Source: Capitulum mitella (Eukaryota; Arthropoda; Thecostraca; Pollicipedomorpha; Pollicipedidae). Taken from it: a stretch of 64,000 nt of DNA. The stretch spans positions 20,336,596 through 20,400,595 of the forward strand of contig CP099844.1 of assembly GCA_030062745.1 (NCBI GenBank), in the 5' to 3' direction. The position numbers and the translations under genes are program-made. Positions 47,601-58,614 of the stretch are shown here, one piece after another. The notes beneath the pieces were generated by a model, which saw only the letters and a program-made list of their open reading frames with translations, was not told the DNA's origin and made no database searches. The stretch's first letter is position 1; each line of letters starts with the position of its first letter.

Positions 47601-49804
47601 TCACCCCAGCTGGAGCGGCTGCAGCTTCAACTTGCCGCAGAAACGGGCGCAGGCCTCCAGCGTGGTGATGCCCTTCAGCGGCTCGATGGTCCCCGTCTTC
47701 TTGCAGCATAGCGTGCGCGGGTGGATGGCTGCGGGCGGCGTCACGTGTCAGCGGCTCGGCCGGCGGCCCGGAGTCTGGGAACACCGCATTCTCGTACGGC
47801 TAACAGGTCCGCCACAGGCTACCTGTCTACAAGGCAAAGATAAGGTTTGAACAGGCTCAGACAGATAAGCCGGCAGCAAAACAAAAGACAATCTCTTGAA
47901 GTGTTTCCGGCTCAATGGAGTTCCATCGGGCGTCCTGGTCACCTCCCCCGGCCTGTCCTGCCCCCCCCCCCCCGGCGCCTGCAGGACCTCTGACCACTGA
48001 AACCCAGGCTCACTGGCACAGCACGTGCTCACAACAGTGTATACTTACATCAAACCGATTATTTTTTTAGCACAGCGCCGTCGCATACGTCGAGCAAATT
48101 GTCCTGTGCTCGCTAGCTCAGCTCTTCTCGATCCAGGGAAGTCTCGCTCCGGCTTGTCTGGTACTGAATGGTGGGGAAAACAAGGAATACGCGTCCTAAA
48201 ACAGGAAACTAAACGAGAAGACGTGATGTTGATCACCGGTATTTTGTTTATTCCGAATGAGAGGTTCCGCCCCAGAACCACAAGTTCGTCGCTCACCGCT
48301 GCCGATAAGTGATGCTCCCTGCACCAGGACATCAGCCAGCTGCAGACCTGAAACCCATCAGCAGCATCGTCACGTCTCACGCCAGCGCAGCAAGACAACG
48401 AGGCTCATTGCTCCAACTCTGACGCTATGAAAAGCGTAATTTTGACCATCTGTCTGTGCTGGGCAGTGTTTATTTTTTTAATCTTCATCCGTGATACACA
48501 AGGGTGCATTAATCGCAAATTCAGACTACTAATCTGGCCGTCGTGAGCCTTCTTGACTTCAGGTTTTGACCGGCATTTACCCTCAGTCGTCGTTACGAAA
48601 ATGACATAAATCAAGTGCCATGCAAACCAACATTTCAAAAATAGGAGTAAAAAAAACGGTAAGGTTTCTGATACTGGAAAAATCCGCTGAACAAAGCCAG
48701 CTCAAGACTAAATCGATACCAATGAACAGGCTGAATCGATACCAATGAACACAAGGACTTCAGCGAAACCCGACGAAACGTCATCTTACGTGACGATGTT
48801 ACCCAGAACGTCATTCTACAGAAAGAAACACCGCAAAACTCCAATAAACGTACTTTTAGATTGCAGCCGAAATGTTCGAAGCACAGTGCCGTGGGAGTAA
48901 AATATCATGATATGTCACGGAACTGATTCGTCTAAACTGTCCTGCTGGCCGTAGCAGCTCGCGCACATACGAAGAACGCGAAGCTCTTCCGTCAAGGGAA
49001 TCCCAGCGACAAGATAAACCCTTGAATCAACGGCCCAAGTGTACGAGGCGTTCTATTCTACGCTACTGCTGCGCTACGTACACCGTTTCCTGATTAGATT
49101 CGAAAAGGTCTTTCTGAGCTTTCAAACTTTCAGCATGGGTTCCTGGATTTCGGCGAGATAAGTGAGTTACTGAACAACCCTCGCCAACCCGGAGACCACC
49201 ATTCAACATTTTTTTTTAGAATGGCCTAGCGCTGAAACGTTGCAAAGACTGCATAGCATAAACTGCTGATTATCTCTAAAACTACCTGCCCTTGGAACAA
49301 CAAGAATGTTCAGCAATTATGACCAAGTTTTATTACGTGAAGAAACAACTGAATAAACCAAGAAACAGCACAGCATAAGTGGCGATGTTAAAGGACAATC
49401 ATCCCTAAAGCAACTGTCCCGTCAGTTCGTTTTCTCAACCATTCATCATTAGAAACAATGATTTTCATTTTAGAATATAGCACCGTTGAAGTCTCCAGGG
49501 TGACAAACCGAGCCATGCGTTAAGTGCAGCTAAAAGTAATCCGGGTTTCTTAGCAACAAATCTCCCAATATTAACCACTTCATAGGCACGGCACCGTTAA
49601 CGCGGATAAGCCTTCCAGTTTGTCGGAAGCAGATAATTGATCATCGACCGCCACAGCGGTAAACGCTGACCTGGCGCACTGCTGACAACCGAGAAACGTA
49701 CAGCAGACAGCACTTTACTCATGAACGTCTGCCCAGCGACTGACACGCCCTCGACTGCAGAAACACTTACCCAGCAGCAGACATAGCGTCGGCCGCAGGT
49801 GCAT
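41659..49804 (-). CDS. Unrecognised secreted protein: cysteine-rich N-terminus plus basic Gln/Arg/Ser-rich modular tail (3' end open)
   Basis: Minus-strand exons from splice sites, in order: 49771-49804, 48297-48347, 47605-47728, 46172-46398, 45048-45194, 44421-44558, 43645-43767, 43330-43452, 43007-43138, 42389-42487, 41659-41889. All junctions are GT-AG and phases agree (1,1,2,1,1,1,1,1,1,1), giving 476 residues to the last mapped donor. It opens with MHLRPTLCLLLG|LQLADVLV, a good signal peptide. Exons 3-4 form a domain with nine cysteines (TLCCKK, ACARFC, FACKRPKYAC, QCGACYKAGTC, then YLIPFVAGIRAG). Exons 5-11 encode hydrophilic, basic, Gln/Asn/Arg/Ser/Thr/Gly-rich segments with little hydrophobic content and one CxxC (KKCAHC). 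Every exon from 5 to 11 is symmetric (phase 1-1), so each is a cassette. I know no family with this layout. Matrix, adhesive or antimicrobial roles are conceivable but unsupported. The gene model rests on splice logic and reading frame, not homology. Confidence 0.68.
43745..43880 (-). repeat. Duplicated acceptor of secreted-gene exon 7
   Basis: Two tandem copies of about 65 bp, each reading on the minus strand CCCCGCTGACTGATGGTGGGG-like sequence then GGCTGGCAG|GCGGCGG. The copy at 43767 joins the exon; the other lies about 65 bp upstream. Confidence 0.8.
44552..44905 (-). repeat. 41-bp tandem copies of secreted-gene exon 6 acceptor
   Basis: About nine units. On the minus strand each contains a C-rich tract, CCTCCTGTCCGCAG and GTCAGAG, i.e. 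a complete 3' splice site plus the first bases of the exon. The copy nearest the coding sequence (boundary at 44558/44559) is the one that joins the open frame. Confidence 0.92.
46106..46119. promoter_or_regulatory. Perfect X-box (RFX) palindromic motif
   Basis: GTTGCCATGGAAAC matches the classical RFX-family X-box consensus (two RGYAAC-type half-sites). It sits in the intron just after exon 4 of the minus-strand secreted gene. Function is inferred only from the motif. Confidence 0.5.
46770..46812. repeat. GA-rich microsatellite
   Basis: GAGA tract within a GA-rich stretch 46650-46815 in intron 3 of the secreted gene. Confidence 0.8.
47225..47572. repeat. 26-30 bp minisatellite beside secreted-gene exon 3
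   Basis: About twelve units of GGCTGGTGAGTCAGTGACTC-type sequence. It begins about 27 bp past the exon 3 donor (47604) on the minus strand. On the plus strand every unit carries a consensus 5' splice site (CTG|GTGAGT), antisense to this gene. Confidence 0.9.
48348..49770 (-). other. Intron 1 of the secreted gene, no further feature
   Basis: Runs from gtaagt after CTGCTGG to ttcag before GTCTGCAG. I see no repeat array or other exon in it; the rest of the base composition is ordinary. Confidence 0.5.
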
Positions 49805-49838
49805 GGTGTGACGGTGCGGCCGGCCGGCGCCGGCGACG

Positions 49839-49846
49839 CTCTTATA
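49839..49846 (-). promoter_or_regulatory. TATA box of the secreted gene
   Basis: TATAAGAG on the minus strand starts 42 nt upstream of the signal-peptide ATG at 49804. Transcription starting about 30 nt downstream would leave a 5' UTR of only about a dozen bases, so a few bases of slack or a second start are possible. A sharp TATA promoter fits a tissue-specific secreted product better than a housekeeping gene. Confidence 0.55.
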
Positions 49847-49849
49847 CAG

Positions 49850-51490
49850 ACCAGGGACAGCCGCCACTGCGCGGCTGACGGAGTAAACCGCTCTGTTTAC
49901 GGCCGTGCTTTGTTTGTTTGCTGTCCGCCGCGACAGCAGACGCCGGCCGGCCGCTCGGTGACGGCCCGACAGCGGCCGCCGACGGGTGGTGGCCGGTCTG
50001 CTTCCGGTCATGGTCTACCGGACCCGGGTCAGGCCTCAACTCGACCCGAGTCACCACCGATCTGCTTTGGGTTATTGTCACAGTACAGTTCATAGCATGG
50101 TGTACGGCGTAAATAGCCTTCTAATTTTCACGACGAAAACTGATTAGCCGGAGCTGAAAATAAAGTGGCCGAAATCCGGAGAGTTTTTAGAGGGAGGTTT
50201 CGTTTACCCTGCGTCGGAGAATGACTTTCCGTTAGAAAAATCATGGGCATGCCTCTGGACACTTGGGCGACATACTCAGCATAATCTGCTTTTAATGCGA
50301 GATAATTGACAGAAAAGCACCACCTCTATTTGAGAGTAACACAAAAAATATACAAGTTTCAGCCATACGAATTTTACTGCATATGGTTCACTGCATCAAA
50401 GTATACACTGTACACTGCCCAGAACATTATGGCCAGTCTAAGACCACTGATCCATCGATAAATGGCGTGTCCGCTTCAATTAGAATGCTTGCATTAACTG
50501 ATGAAAGTGGATACTGTTTGCTGTAAGTAGGCTAGTGGTTTCCACACAGTTTTTGTAAACCATTTCGACGGCTCTGGAAAGTTTCTCAAGAGAGCGGATC
50601 TAACTTCCGTGATGTTTGAGTTTCCGCCGAAGACGGGAAATTCGGCTCTCCACTTAAATGACGACAAAAAAGGGTTTACCTTCCCAAAGCGGTTTTTTAA
50701 ACGGAAACAGGTTTTAATATCAGTACTTGATACTGGTGGCCACCACACGCAATCTTCAGTCTTGCTTCTGCGGACATAAGCATTCTCTGTTAATCTAGAA
50801 TCGTATGCATGCAAATATGAGCGTTGCAACAGGCATAGTTGTTGTAGCAGCGCACGTTTTGCAGCAGCTGAAACTTGAAACAACGTTTCCATCTGGGACG
50901 CATTTCTAACTCGGCCAAAGAATGAAGGGGGGCATTTGTACCAGCCCGTGTAGGTACCGAAGTTTTGGTTTTTGATGAGGTACGGGAAAGTATGACAAGG
51001 TGGGCATGGTACTGCAACCTTTCCCCTAAATACTTCTTTGTGTGTAAAACAGACATCTGACCTTTTAACTTGCCACCCAAAAGGCTGCTGTTTGAATCGC
51101 TACGAAGACTGTCTTGCTTTCGTTCCTACAGCAAACCAGCGAAACATGATGGTGGCGGAGTAAAACCAGTAACCACAACAGTTGGGTCCGGCAATAGCTA
51201 AGACAATATAATACTCGCAGGACGAACAACTTAGTCCGATGCAGGGCCGACATATACGTGTTGCGTTTAATTTATGGAAGGAAAATTTAAATCTAGAGCA
51301 TATTTTAATACTTTTCTTGGCATTTTTAAACGGCGGCTTTCAGGATTCGACTGTGGACCTTAGCATCCGATTTTCAAGGTTCCAATCATCCGTTTCAGGA
51401 TTTGAAGATTCACAAGATTCGAATCTATTTGAATGTATTCGAATACTGTGAATCCAAATTTTCATGTCTAATACCCATACGCATCTGCAT
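49850..51490. other. Upstream of the secreted gene, no supported gene
   Basis: CpG-rich to about 50080, then ordinary. A 132-codon minus-strand frame at 50494-50892 shows no motif. 50145-50180 resembles the repeat at 52060-52210. Confidence 0.4.
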
Positions 51491-51495
51491 ATCTG

Positions 51496-51601
<106 letters not shown>

Positions 51602-52059
51602 GGTTCCCTTTCTATTCTGGAAAAGTCCAAGCTGGTTTGTGGGTGCACAGGACATACTTGTGGGTGCATAAATCTGGCTTGTGGGTGCGTGCGTATCTAG
51701 AAAGGAATTTGGAAAATTTTACCTGTAGTCTTAGACGTCAATGTGTCATATACAAGGGTGTTCTTTTGGTGTTGCAAATGCAACAACAGCAATCCTAAAA
51801 CTTAGCACCAGATCTATGGCAACGCATAGAAAGAATGGAATTACAATTGCTCCTGGCAACACCAATCATTTGGACGTGGTTCCACCCCTGGTCATTTACT
51901 TAATGCCTAGGAAGTGTGCATATGAGATACATGGGTGAGTTCTCAGGATTTTCAAGAGTTAAATTCGCAACTTAGTATTGTATGTATATATATACCTGTA
52001 TACATGGGGATAAAAGCAGTTTTTAATTTCATGAATTGTAACGAAAAACTTATAAACTT

Positions 52060-52215
52060 CCGTTGGCCAAAATAAAGTGGGCTAAATCCGCCGAGAAACC
52101 CACATTTGGGAGAGGTTAGGTTGTCGGACTCTCGGCTCCCCCCCCCTTCCCCCTCCCCCAATTATTTACAGAAATCGACGCCCCTCGAAATGTTTCTTTG
52201 CTCTCGGATTTTAAA
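52060..52215. repeat. Dispersed short repeat, also at 59040-59160
   Basis: AAAATAAAGTGGGCTAAATC and a later TTTACAGAAATCGAC/TTTACGGAAATCGAC recur in the same order at 59058-59155, and partly at 50155. Function unknown. Confidence 0.65.
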
Positions 52216-52389
52216 AATAAAATGACCAAAATCTAAGGATTCCTTATTTTTTGGGGGGAGGGAGGTGTCGGTGCCGAGAACTTCCCCACTCGTTGAGAAA
52301 ATTCTGACTTCGTCCCTGCATTACAAAGAAGCGCAGGCATTTTTACACGTTTGCACGTTTGCACGTTTTCAAAAGTTCCCTGGCTTAGT

Positions 52390-52620
52390 CCGAGGCCGGT
52401 GACGTCATGGAGCCCGGCGCGGGTCAAGGTGGCGTTCCTGATCAGAGGGCCGGACCGCGGCGGGAGCTCACGGCCACGGCGGGAGCTCGCCGTTCCTGTG
52501 AGCCGCGGCCGCCCGGCGCTGGGCGGCGCCCGCAGCGCCGCGGGGCACGTGCGCTGCGGTTACGCGGCGGCGGGCAGAGAGCAGCGGCGTCTGGACTACT
52601 CATCGGAGCTCTAAACGGGC
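52390..52620 (+). promoter_or_regulatory. CpG-rich patch with a CRE site
   Basis: Very CpG-rich block with perfect TGACGTCA at 52400-52407 overlapping an ATG at 52407. All three plus frames are mostly open because of GC content. It could be a promoter or first exon of an unseen gene; no product is recognisable. Confidence 0.3.
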
Positions 52621-53699
52621 AGTCTGTGAAACCTAAGCTGCTGGAGCTCCTGCATGAACTCGCACACGTTGTAACTTGTCACACGCTATATGAGACCTGG
52701 CTTAAAAAAATGCTGAGTCAGATGTGCCACCGACGACCGGTGACGAAGTGGAGACCAATTGCATGTATCTGTGAAACATGGCACAGTCAAATATTTTCTC
52801 AAATACATTCAACACAAATGAACTGTAACTGTGTTCGGTATTGTACATATGTTGCTTGGCCCTGCTCACACAGCAACTATCTATTGGACGCGTTAAGTAA
52901 TCAGCCCGGTCGCAGAGCGGGCACCCACGGCGCAGGCCAACGCCCGCAAAGCTCGACACGGCTGGCTTCAGGGCCAGTTAACACCATGTTGCTACCGATG
53001 TCCCAAAATATGTATTAATGATTTCGGGACATAACTGCACGTAGATTACGAATATTGAAGTTTGAAGAAAGTCATTTGATACTATTCTTTGTGAATTCCA
53101 GTTGTTCATCTTAATTATGCAAAAGTGAGCTGAATTTTCTTTGGAATTGATTGTCTTACAGACAGCTAAACTTTTTTTTTTTTGTCTAAATAACGTCGTT
53201 TTCACACCTGCAACATTCCGGCTGGTTCCTGAGATATCGCGCATTTTGAGGTGCTCTATAGGCTGTGTCGTCATATTTGGCGCCACCGTCAATGGGGAAT
53301 GATTAATCGGAGAAGTCTATAAACATCAGAATCGTGATCAAGGCATGAGACAGCCCTACACACATCATTTCATCAAAATCTGAAATGGTGGTGCGTACAA
53401 TCGTACCTTTCACCGGCTGAGTTGGCATAAAATGGTCCAACAACGAAAATCCGGTATTTCCATTGGTTTTAATTTCGCCAACAAAGTCACCCTCTGTGTC
53501 ATCGCAATTGCACTATAAATATAAATGATTCAAAAACAGAAAATGCCCCTGCCCTGGCGGACGACGTCAGCCCTATAGAATGATGATGATGCAGTCGGTA
53601 CCTTGTGACATGGGGCCACAGAGTCGCCAGGTCGTTATAACTGACAGTTTAATTTAGCCGTACCCTATTTTGTAGGTTGCAAAACGGCATTTTTAGTGT

Positions 53700-53890
53700 T
53701 CCCGTGGCTATTCCGCGATTTTCTCCAGCTCGTCACGCCATTGCTCTGCCGCTCTCTCAGGTCCCATCACGTGTTATTCTACGGCTCTCCCAAGCCCCGT
53801 CACGCCGTTATTCCGCAGTTCTCGCATGGCCCGTTACGCAATTAGTCCGCTGTTCTCACGCGGTCCGCAACGCCGTTACGCTCTGGTGTT
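53700..53890. repeat. About 42-bp tandem repeat (CCGTCACGCCGTTATTCCGC type)
   Basis: Four to five diverged units with GTTATTCCGC and CCCGTCACGC or similar. Confidence 0.7.
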
Positions 53891-53899
53891 CTCCTACCC

Positions 53900-54611
53900 C
53901 GTCCGCTTGCGTTTTTATTAAACCGGGCCTGTTGCAATTTGGAGGCAGCGTCTTGTCCATCCCGAGGCAGCGGGCCGACAGACACAGGCCAGCTGTGCAG
54001 GCTCTTCTAGAAAGCATTTTCACTCCGAACAACAACGTAACAAACATCCCAAGCTGCGATAGTTCAACCGGGATGCTATGGTTGACTTCAGGTAGGAACA
54101 CGGTGCAATGGCACTAGTAACTCAAATATACATTTCTTTCATACTGACCTTCCTTATCATCCAAAGTGTACTCATATACGTCTATGTCCCCAAATTCCTG
54201 CCATGTGTGTCCCCTTAACTTATCTTTCTTTCATTTTCTTCGGTCTAGGTGCATAGCAATCAAGGTTTTCGTCCGTTTCCCACAAAAACTACGGAAAGTT
54301 GATTGGAACTCAAACATGGTAAAAAAAACTCGCCCTATTAAAAACTGTCGGAGGTCCAGGAAAAAATCTGTAACATTTTTATCCATGTACGGGTCTTAGC
54401 AATACTCTTCGTCCATGGGTCAAGGACTTAACCTGGTGGGCCGCGACTTTGTCGTCTCGGTTTTCCCCAAAACTGGCCGGAAGACATTCAGACGAGCATC
54501 CGAATCGCAGTGTTTCCCAGAGTTGTACCACATTCTGGCAATCGAGCACACAACGCTTCTCGACTACTCAAAGCCCTTGACGGAGCGTCGGATCCCGCTG
54601 TCACATTTCAG
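53900..54611 (+). other. Two candidate exons of an unrecognised gene
   Basis: An open segment ending at 54091 (GACTTCAG|gtagga; includes LESIFTPNNNVTNIPSCD) can join in phase 1 to 54425-54611 (gtcaag|GACTT to CATTTCAG|gtgaag; includes GRDFVVSVFPKTGRK). Codon use looks protein-like, but the acceptor is weak and no flanking exon was found. I do not recognise the product. Confidence 0.22.
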
Positions 54612-54614
54612 GTG

Positions 54615-56400
54615 AAGTTGCGAACGCCTGTACCATTCTAAGCCGTCTAGACCAATGGCAGCTGTCGGTCTGGCCGATATTTTCATAAATCCGGCACCGT
54701 GACATTTTGACTTACGACTATCAACTCTAGAGACGCCAAAAGTTTGGCATCAGCATTTTAGTTGGATTTTACGCTTGACTTCCGTCCGTTTACGCAGTTG
54801 GGAAAGCCGAAAAATACCAGTACGGAAAGTGCCGTTAAGTCATATGAAGGACCTGCTTTAAAATCCATAAAGTGGTAGCGCCTGAACTAATTTCAACGGT
54901 TTTTTTGTTGTCCGGACATTCATTCATCAGCAAGCACAACGAAGTGAAGAGATTTTGTATTAGTTATGAGATGATGTGCGTCACTCACAGAAGCACAAAT
55001 GAAAAACATAAAATCCGTAAACACCAGATAGTTTTTTCCAGAGGGCAGAACCTATTCATGGCCGCCAATTCTGTGGACATAAAACAGTTAATGCAAAACT
55101 TTAAGTGCCTGAGATATAGCGTCTAGTGAAGCGCAGTAGTAATAAAGAACTGTTTTCATCATTTTATAACATTCCTATCAGTTATAGCTCTGTTAACGAG
55201 GTAAACGTTGCTGGCGATTGTTTGCAGCTACCACTGGGTGACAGCCGCAGTTTTATTCACCATTAATGCACGTTTAGGTTTAGACCCGCCTGTTGCTGTG
55301 GGTATTCCGCCAACTTATATTTGCTGAGGTGCGGGCATCACACGTCCCCGGTCCGCGACCGACGAGCCAATGCGGCTGATGATGAAAACCCAGGCATGCC
55401 ATGTTCTTGGACCTCAGGATTATATCCTAGGTCATCGACTATGCCAAAGAGCAATCTTTGGCCGATTTGGGATGTTCCGCTTCTTTTACATACAAATCGA
55501 TTAGAGACGTCAGAAGATGGAACTACACAAAAGGACATGCAAAGGGTACCAGAAAAACTGTGATAGAAGTCACCCTAATCCATGCGGTCCTAAAATGTGA
55601 ATGGAGTGTTCGTTTTTTTTGTATGTCTGCTAGGGCGCATAAAAGTACACAAACGCCATGAAACCCCATCGTATACTTCAACATGCTCCTGTTCGTGCTA
55701 GGCAACTTTCTTTTCGCTGTCACAACTGGTTTTACGACGTGAACTGGCAAGACGTTTTAAAAGTTGCAGTTATATAAATGGCACCTGCGATAACCTTTCG
55801 CGAGATCATGGGTGCCCTGCATTCACCTTCCGCGATATTTTGACGCATAACGCACAGTACGGTCATTCTGCACGACCAATATATTGATAAACATCAAGCC
55901 AACTAAAAAAAATGGCGGATTGTTAAAATGCCTTCATGACGTCAAATTGACACGACCTTCTATGACCTTGGCAAAAGCATTCTATCCAAAATGCGCAGAA
56001 CTGATGTACCGAGAAGCACTGAAAATTTGACACCACTGCATCGTCTGGTTACGGAGTTATGCGGGACGAAAATACGTAGAGGCATCTGACTTTATGCTCT
56101 CTACCCCCGCTCCTCCCCTTCCCAAAGGAAGTCGGTGTCGTCTGAGTGCATGTGTTGGGGAAAAAACGATAGAGTACGGTTGTGATGGAATATTTGGTTG
56201 CTCCCCGGGTACTTGTCTGGTACAAACCGATTAATGAAAACCACTCCTGTGATGGAGGTGACGACACCGTATTGACCTTATCCATAACGGCCTGGTCAAC
56301 CGTACTTTGCTTAAAAGTAGTTGTGTCGTTCACGGACGTTAAGTAGAAATAAGAGGTTGCTGACCGTTCTCTGCCGTCGAGATTTCAGGTATTAACGTTG
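54615..56400. other. Intergenic stretch, nothing recognised
   Basis: Mixed composition with short frames only; no repeat copy or RNA gene seen. Confidence 0.4.
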
Positions 56401-56452
56401 AAATTTTAAATATACACATATACACATATATACACAAATATACACAGGCTAT

Positions 56453-56456
<4 letters not shown>

Positions 56457-56505
<49 letters not shown>
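56457..56505. repeat. (AT)n microsatellite
   Basis: About 24 AT units, preceded by TATACACA-type repeats at 56411-56450. Confidence 0.97.
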
Positions 56506-56508
<3 letters not shown>

Positions 56509-56639
56509 CACTAACCCACAAGCCGCGGCACATGGGAATGAAGCTACTGGTATGCGCATGGTATGCAACCCATAATAAATACAAGTGTATAATGTAGTAA
56601 CCATATGAGTAAGCATAAGGAGGGAACTACGACTGCCTA

Positions 56640-57020
56640 GAAGCGCAGTTCCTGCCATGAAACTCGCATATCGGTCCAGTTTTTGAGTAGCGAGTCCCTG
56701 CCACGCTGCATCTGGTCGTCGGCCAGTAAGGGGTGGCATCGTCGCCGGCCGGGGTCGAAAAAAACGCCATCTCGGCCGATACGTGAGAACGCGGCCTTCT
56801 GCCGGCGTCCCGGTTCCTGTTGCCGCCTCCTCCGGCTGGATGATCTCCTCCGGATCCCGGCGAAGCATTCCAGCTGTGTGTGTGTGTGTGTGTGTGCGGG
56901 GGAGCGCGGCCGCGCGCGAGGTTCCACCATCGCGTCAGACAGCGTAGGCGACATGACGCAGAAGCACCGACTGCCGACGTCACCGACGACTCCACCAGCG
57001 GATTTTTCGGCGCATTATTC
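56640..57020. other. CpG-rich patch, unassigned
   Basis: CpG-rich block with open frames on both strands. A minus-strand frame (FFDPGRRRCHPLL...WQELRF, then stop) after a CA-repeat-plus-CAG acceptor-like site could be a terminal exon, but nothing supports it further. Confidence 0.2.
56874..56897. repeat. (TG)n microsatellite
   Basis: Eleven TG units. Confidence 0.95.
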
Positions 57021-57999
57021 GCCTTCAGATTTTCTTCCGTCGCTGTGGTGTTTCTTCGATCGAGTAGATGGTGCTTGCAAAATTTTAATAAGTGCAGAAG
57101 CCCGCGGGTGCTCAGATGATATCTTCTGCAACCTTGTAAAATGCAGACTCTATAGTCCAAGTACATATCGAAAGATGCTTGTAACTCTGCATGGAAAAAC
57201 GTGTGTGCCTCGACCGTGGTAACATTTGCAATGGCATTACTTGTTTATATCATCCACATACCGATACACATCATCCCCATGCATCAACATTAAGGGTTAT
57301 ATTCCCAGCGGTAAGCCTTCTTCTGCCCTTTTTCGGCTTCCGGGCTCCCACTGGGCTCAGTCCATCGCCTATTCCATCATTGTTACGTGGACCAAAGGCA
57401 GCGCATGGCACCTCACGCGGCATTTCCAGTCGGAGCGCAGAGAAAGCGTGGCTGGCCGGCATGACTGCGACGCTTACTCACTTCCTCAGCTTACTACGAG
57501 GGTAGAGGCGCACACTGCTACCGCACGAGCCTCCTGTTGTGTGATTTGAAAAGCGTTATCCCGTCCAAACAAGGGGCATGCGCGTAGGGTTGTTTTAAGT
57601 TGGCAGGCCGCCGCCCTATCTTCGTGTGGACTTCCACGCCTGGACTTCATCAGCGTGGTCTACCAGCTCCGCCAGCCGCGAGAAACTGGAAGTCTTCAGG
57701 ATGCCTGCCATCCTCGTACCTCATGTGATTTAACCCAATGAAGTTGCATTAATTAGGTATCGTTAGGCATACCACACCGACAACAAAAACAAGCATAAAG
57801 AACGAAACAATGCTGTTTTGCTCCTGATAAGGTTTGGCCAGCCAGGGCTCAAAATTAGAACGGGGGTGGGGCAAGAGGGCTCCTCTATCTACCCAGTACT
57901 CATATCACGCTCGCAGGGGACGGTCGGAGCCTATCCCATCGGTGGAAGAAGGTAGGTTTAAAAGGCCGGCATCTGTGCCGTTTCACATGCAGAGCATTT

Positions 58000-58320
58000 T
58001 TTTAACCCTATTCCCGGAGGGCTAGACGGTATGGCTGATTCCCGAAAGGGGGGTAGGGGGCGGATTCGGCCCCCCTGAGAGCTCGAAAACTACTCGTCCG
58101 ATTTCATCGCAACAAACGGTAATCGATTTGCCATGACGTATACTACATTTTTATAGAAAAGAATATCCAAAATTTTGAAAGAGGTGGATACATGGGGGCA
58201 AAAAAGCAAAATGGTGGATATTTTTGGCTTCTTATACTTCCGTTCTTTATGGGCCGATTTTGATGAAATTGGCATGAACGCTGGCTCAGGAACGCTGAGT
58301 CCATGTTAGAAAATGCACCA
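58000..58320. mobile_element. Fragment of the transposon seen at 5780-6972
   Basis: Inverse copy of 6690-6972: the CCCTATTCCCGGAGGGCTAG end, then GGGCGGATTCGGCC, a region with CAAAATTTTGAAA, and a GATGAAATTGGCATGAA block. Confidence 0.7.
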
Positions 58321-58614
58321 GGCTGCCTGAAACCACGCAGTGAGTGCGGGAAGTTCATGGCGTGCTCGGTGAGAAGATAATCAGGTAGTATTCGAATGTC
58401 TGCATTGAGAATGAAGCGAAATACATTGATGTTGATGTATGACGGAAACATATTTTTATTGCGCAACAAAAAAAAAACAGAAACATAATCTTAAGTAGAT
58501 AAAAACATCAGCTGGTGTCAAGAGCACAAAATATTTAAGCGAGCGTTAAAGGCACCAGCGTTAGAATCCCTGAGGAGGTCCAAACCTCCAGATCGCCAGA
58601 AATGCACGTAGTCA

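Larger units (their letters stand above)
46172..47728 (-). other. Cysteine-rich domain of the secreted gene (exons 3-4)
   Basis: Exon 3 (47605-47728) and exon 4 (46172-46398) join in phase 2 to encode about 115 residues with nine cysteines. Spacing includes an adjacent pair (LCCKK), CxxxC (ACARFCG), a C(x)6C pair (ACKRPKYACDQ), CxxC (QCGAC) and a following TC. A hydrophobic YLIPFVAGI segment and a charged linker (TEITKKRLAEQEQREN) end it. The odd number of cysteines would leave one free or in an intermolecular bond. The upstream signal peptide is consistent with disulfides in a secreted protein. Confidence 0.6.

Noticed and set aside
50494..50892. 132-codon minus-strand frame
   Set aside because: No recognisable motif, no splice context or repeat support; length is possible by chance in a 64-kb window.
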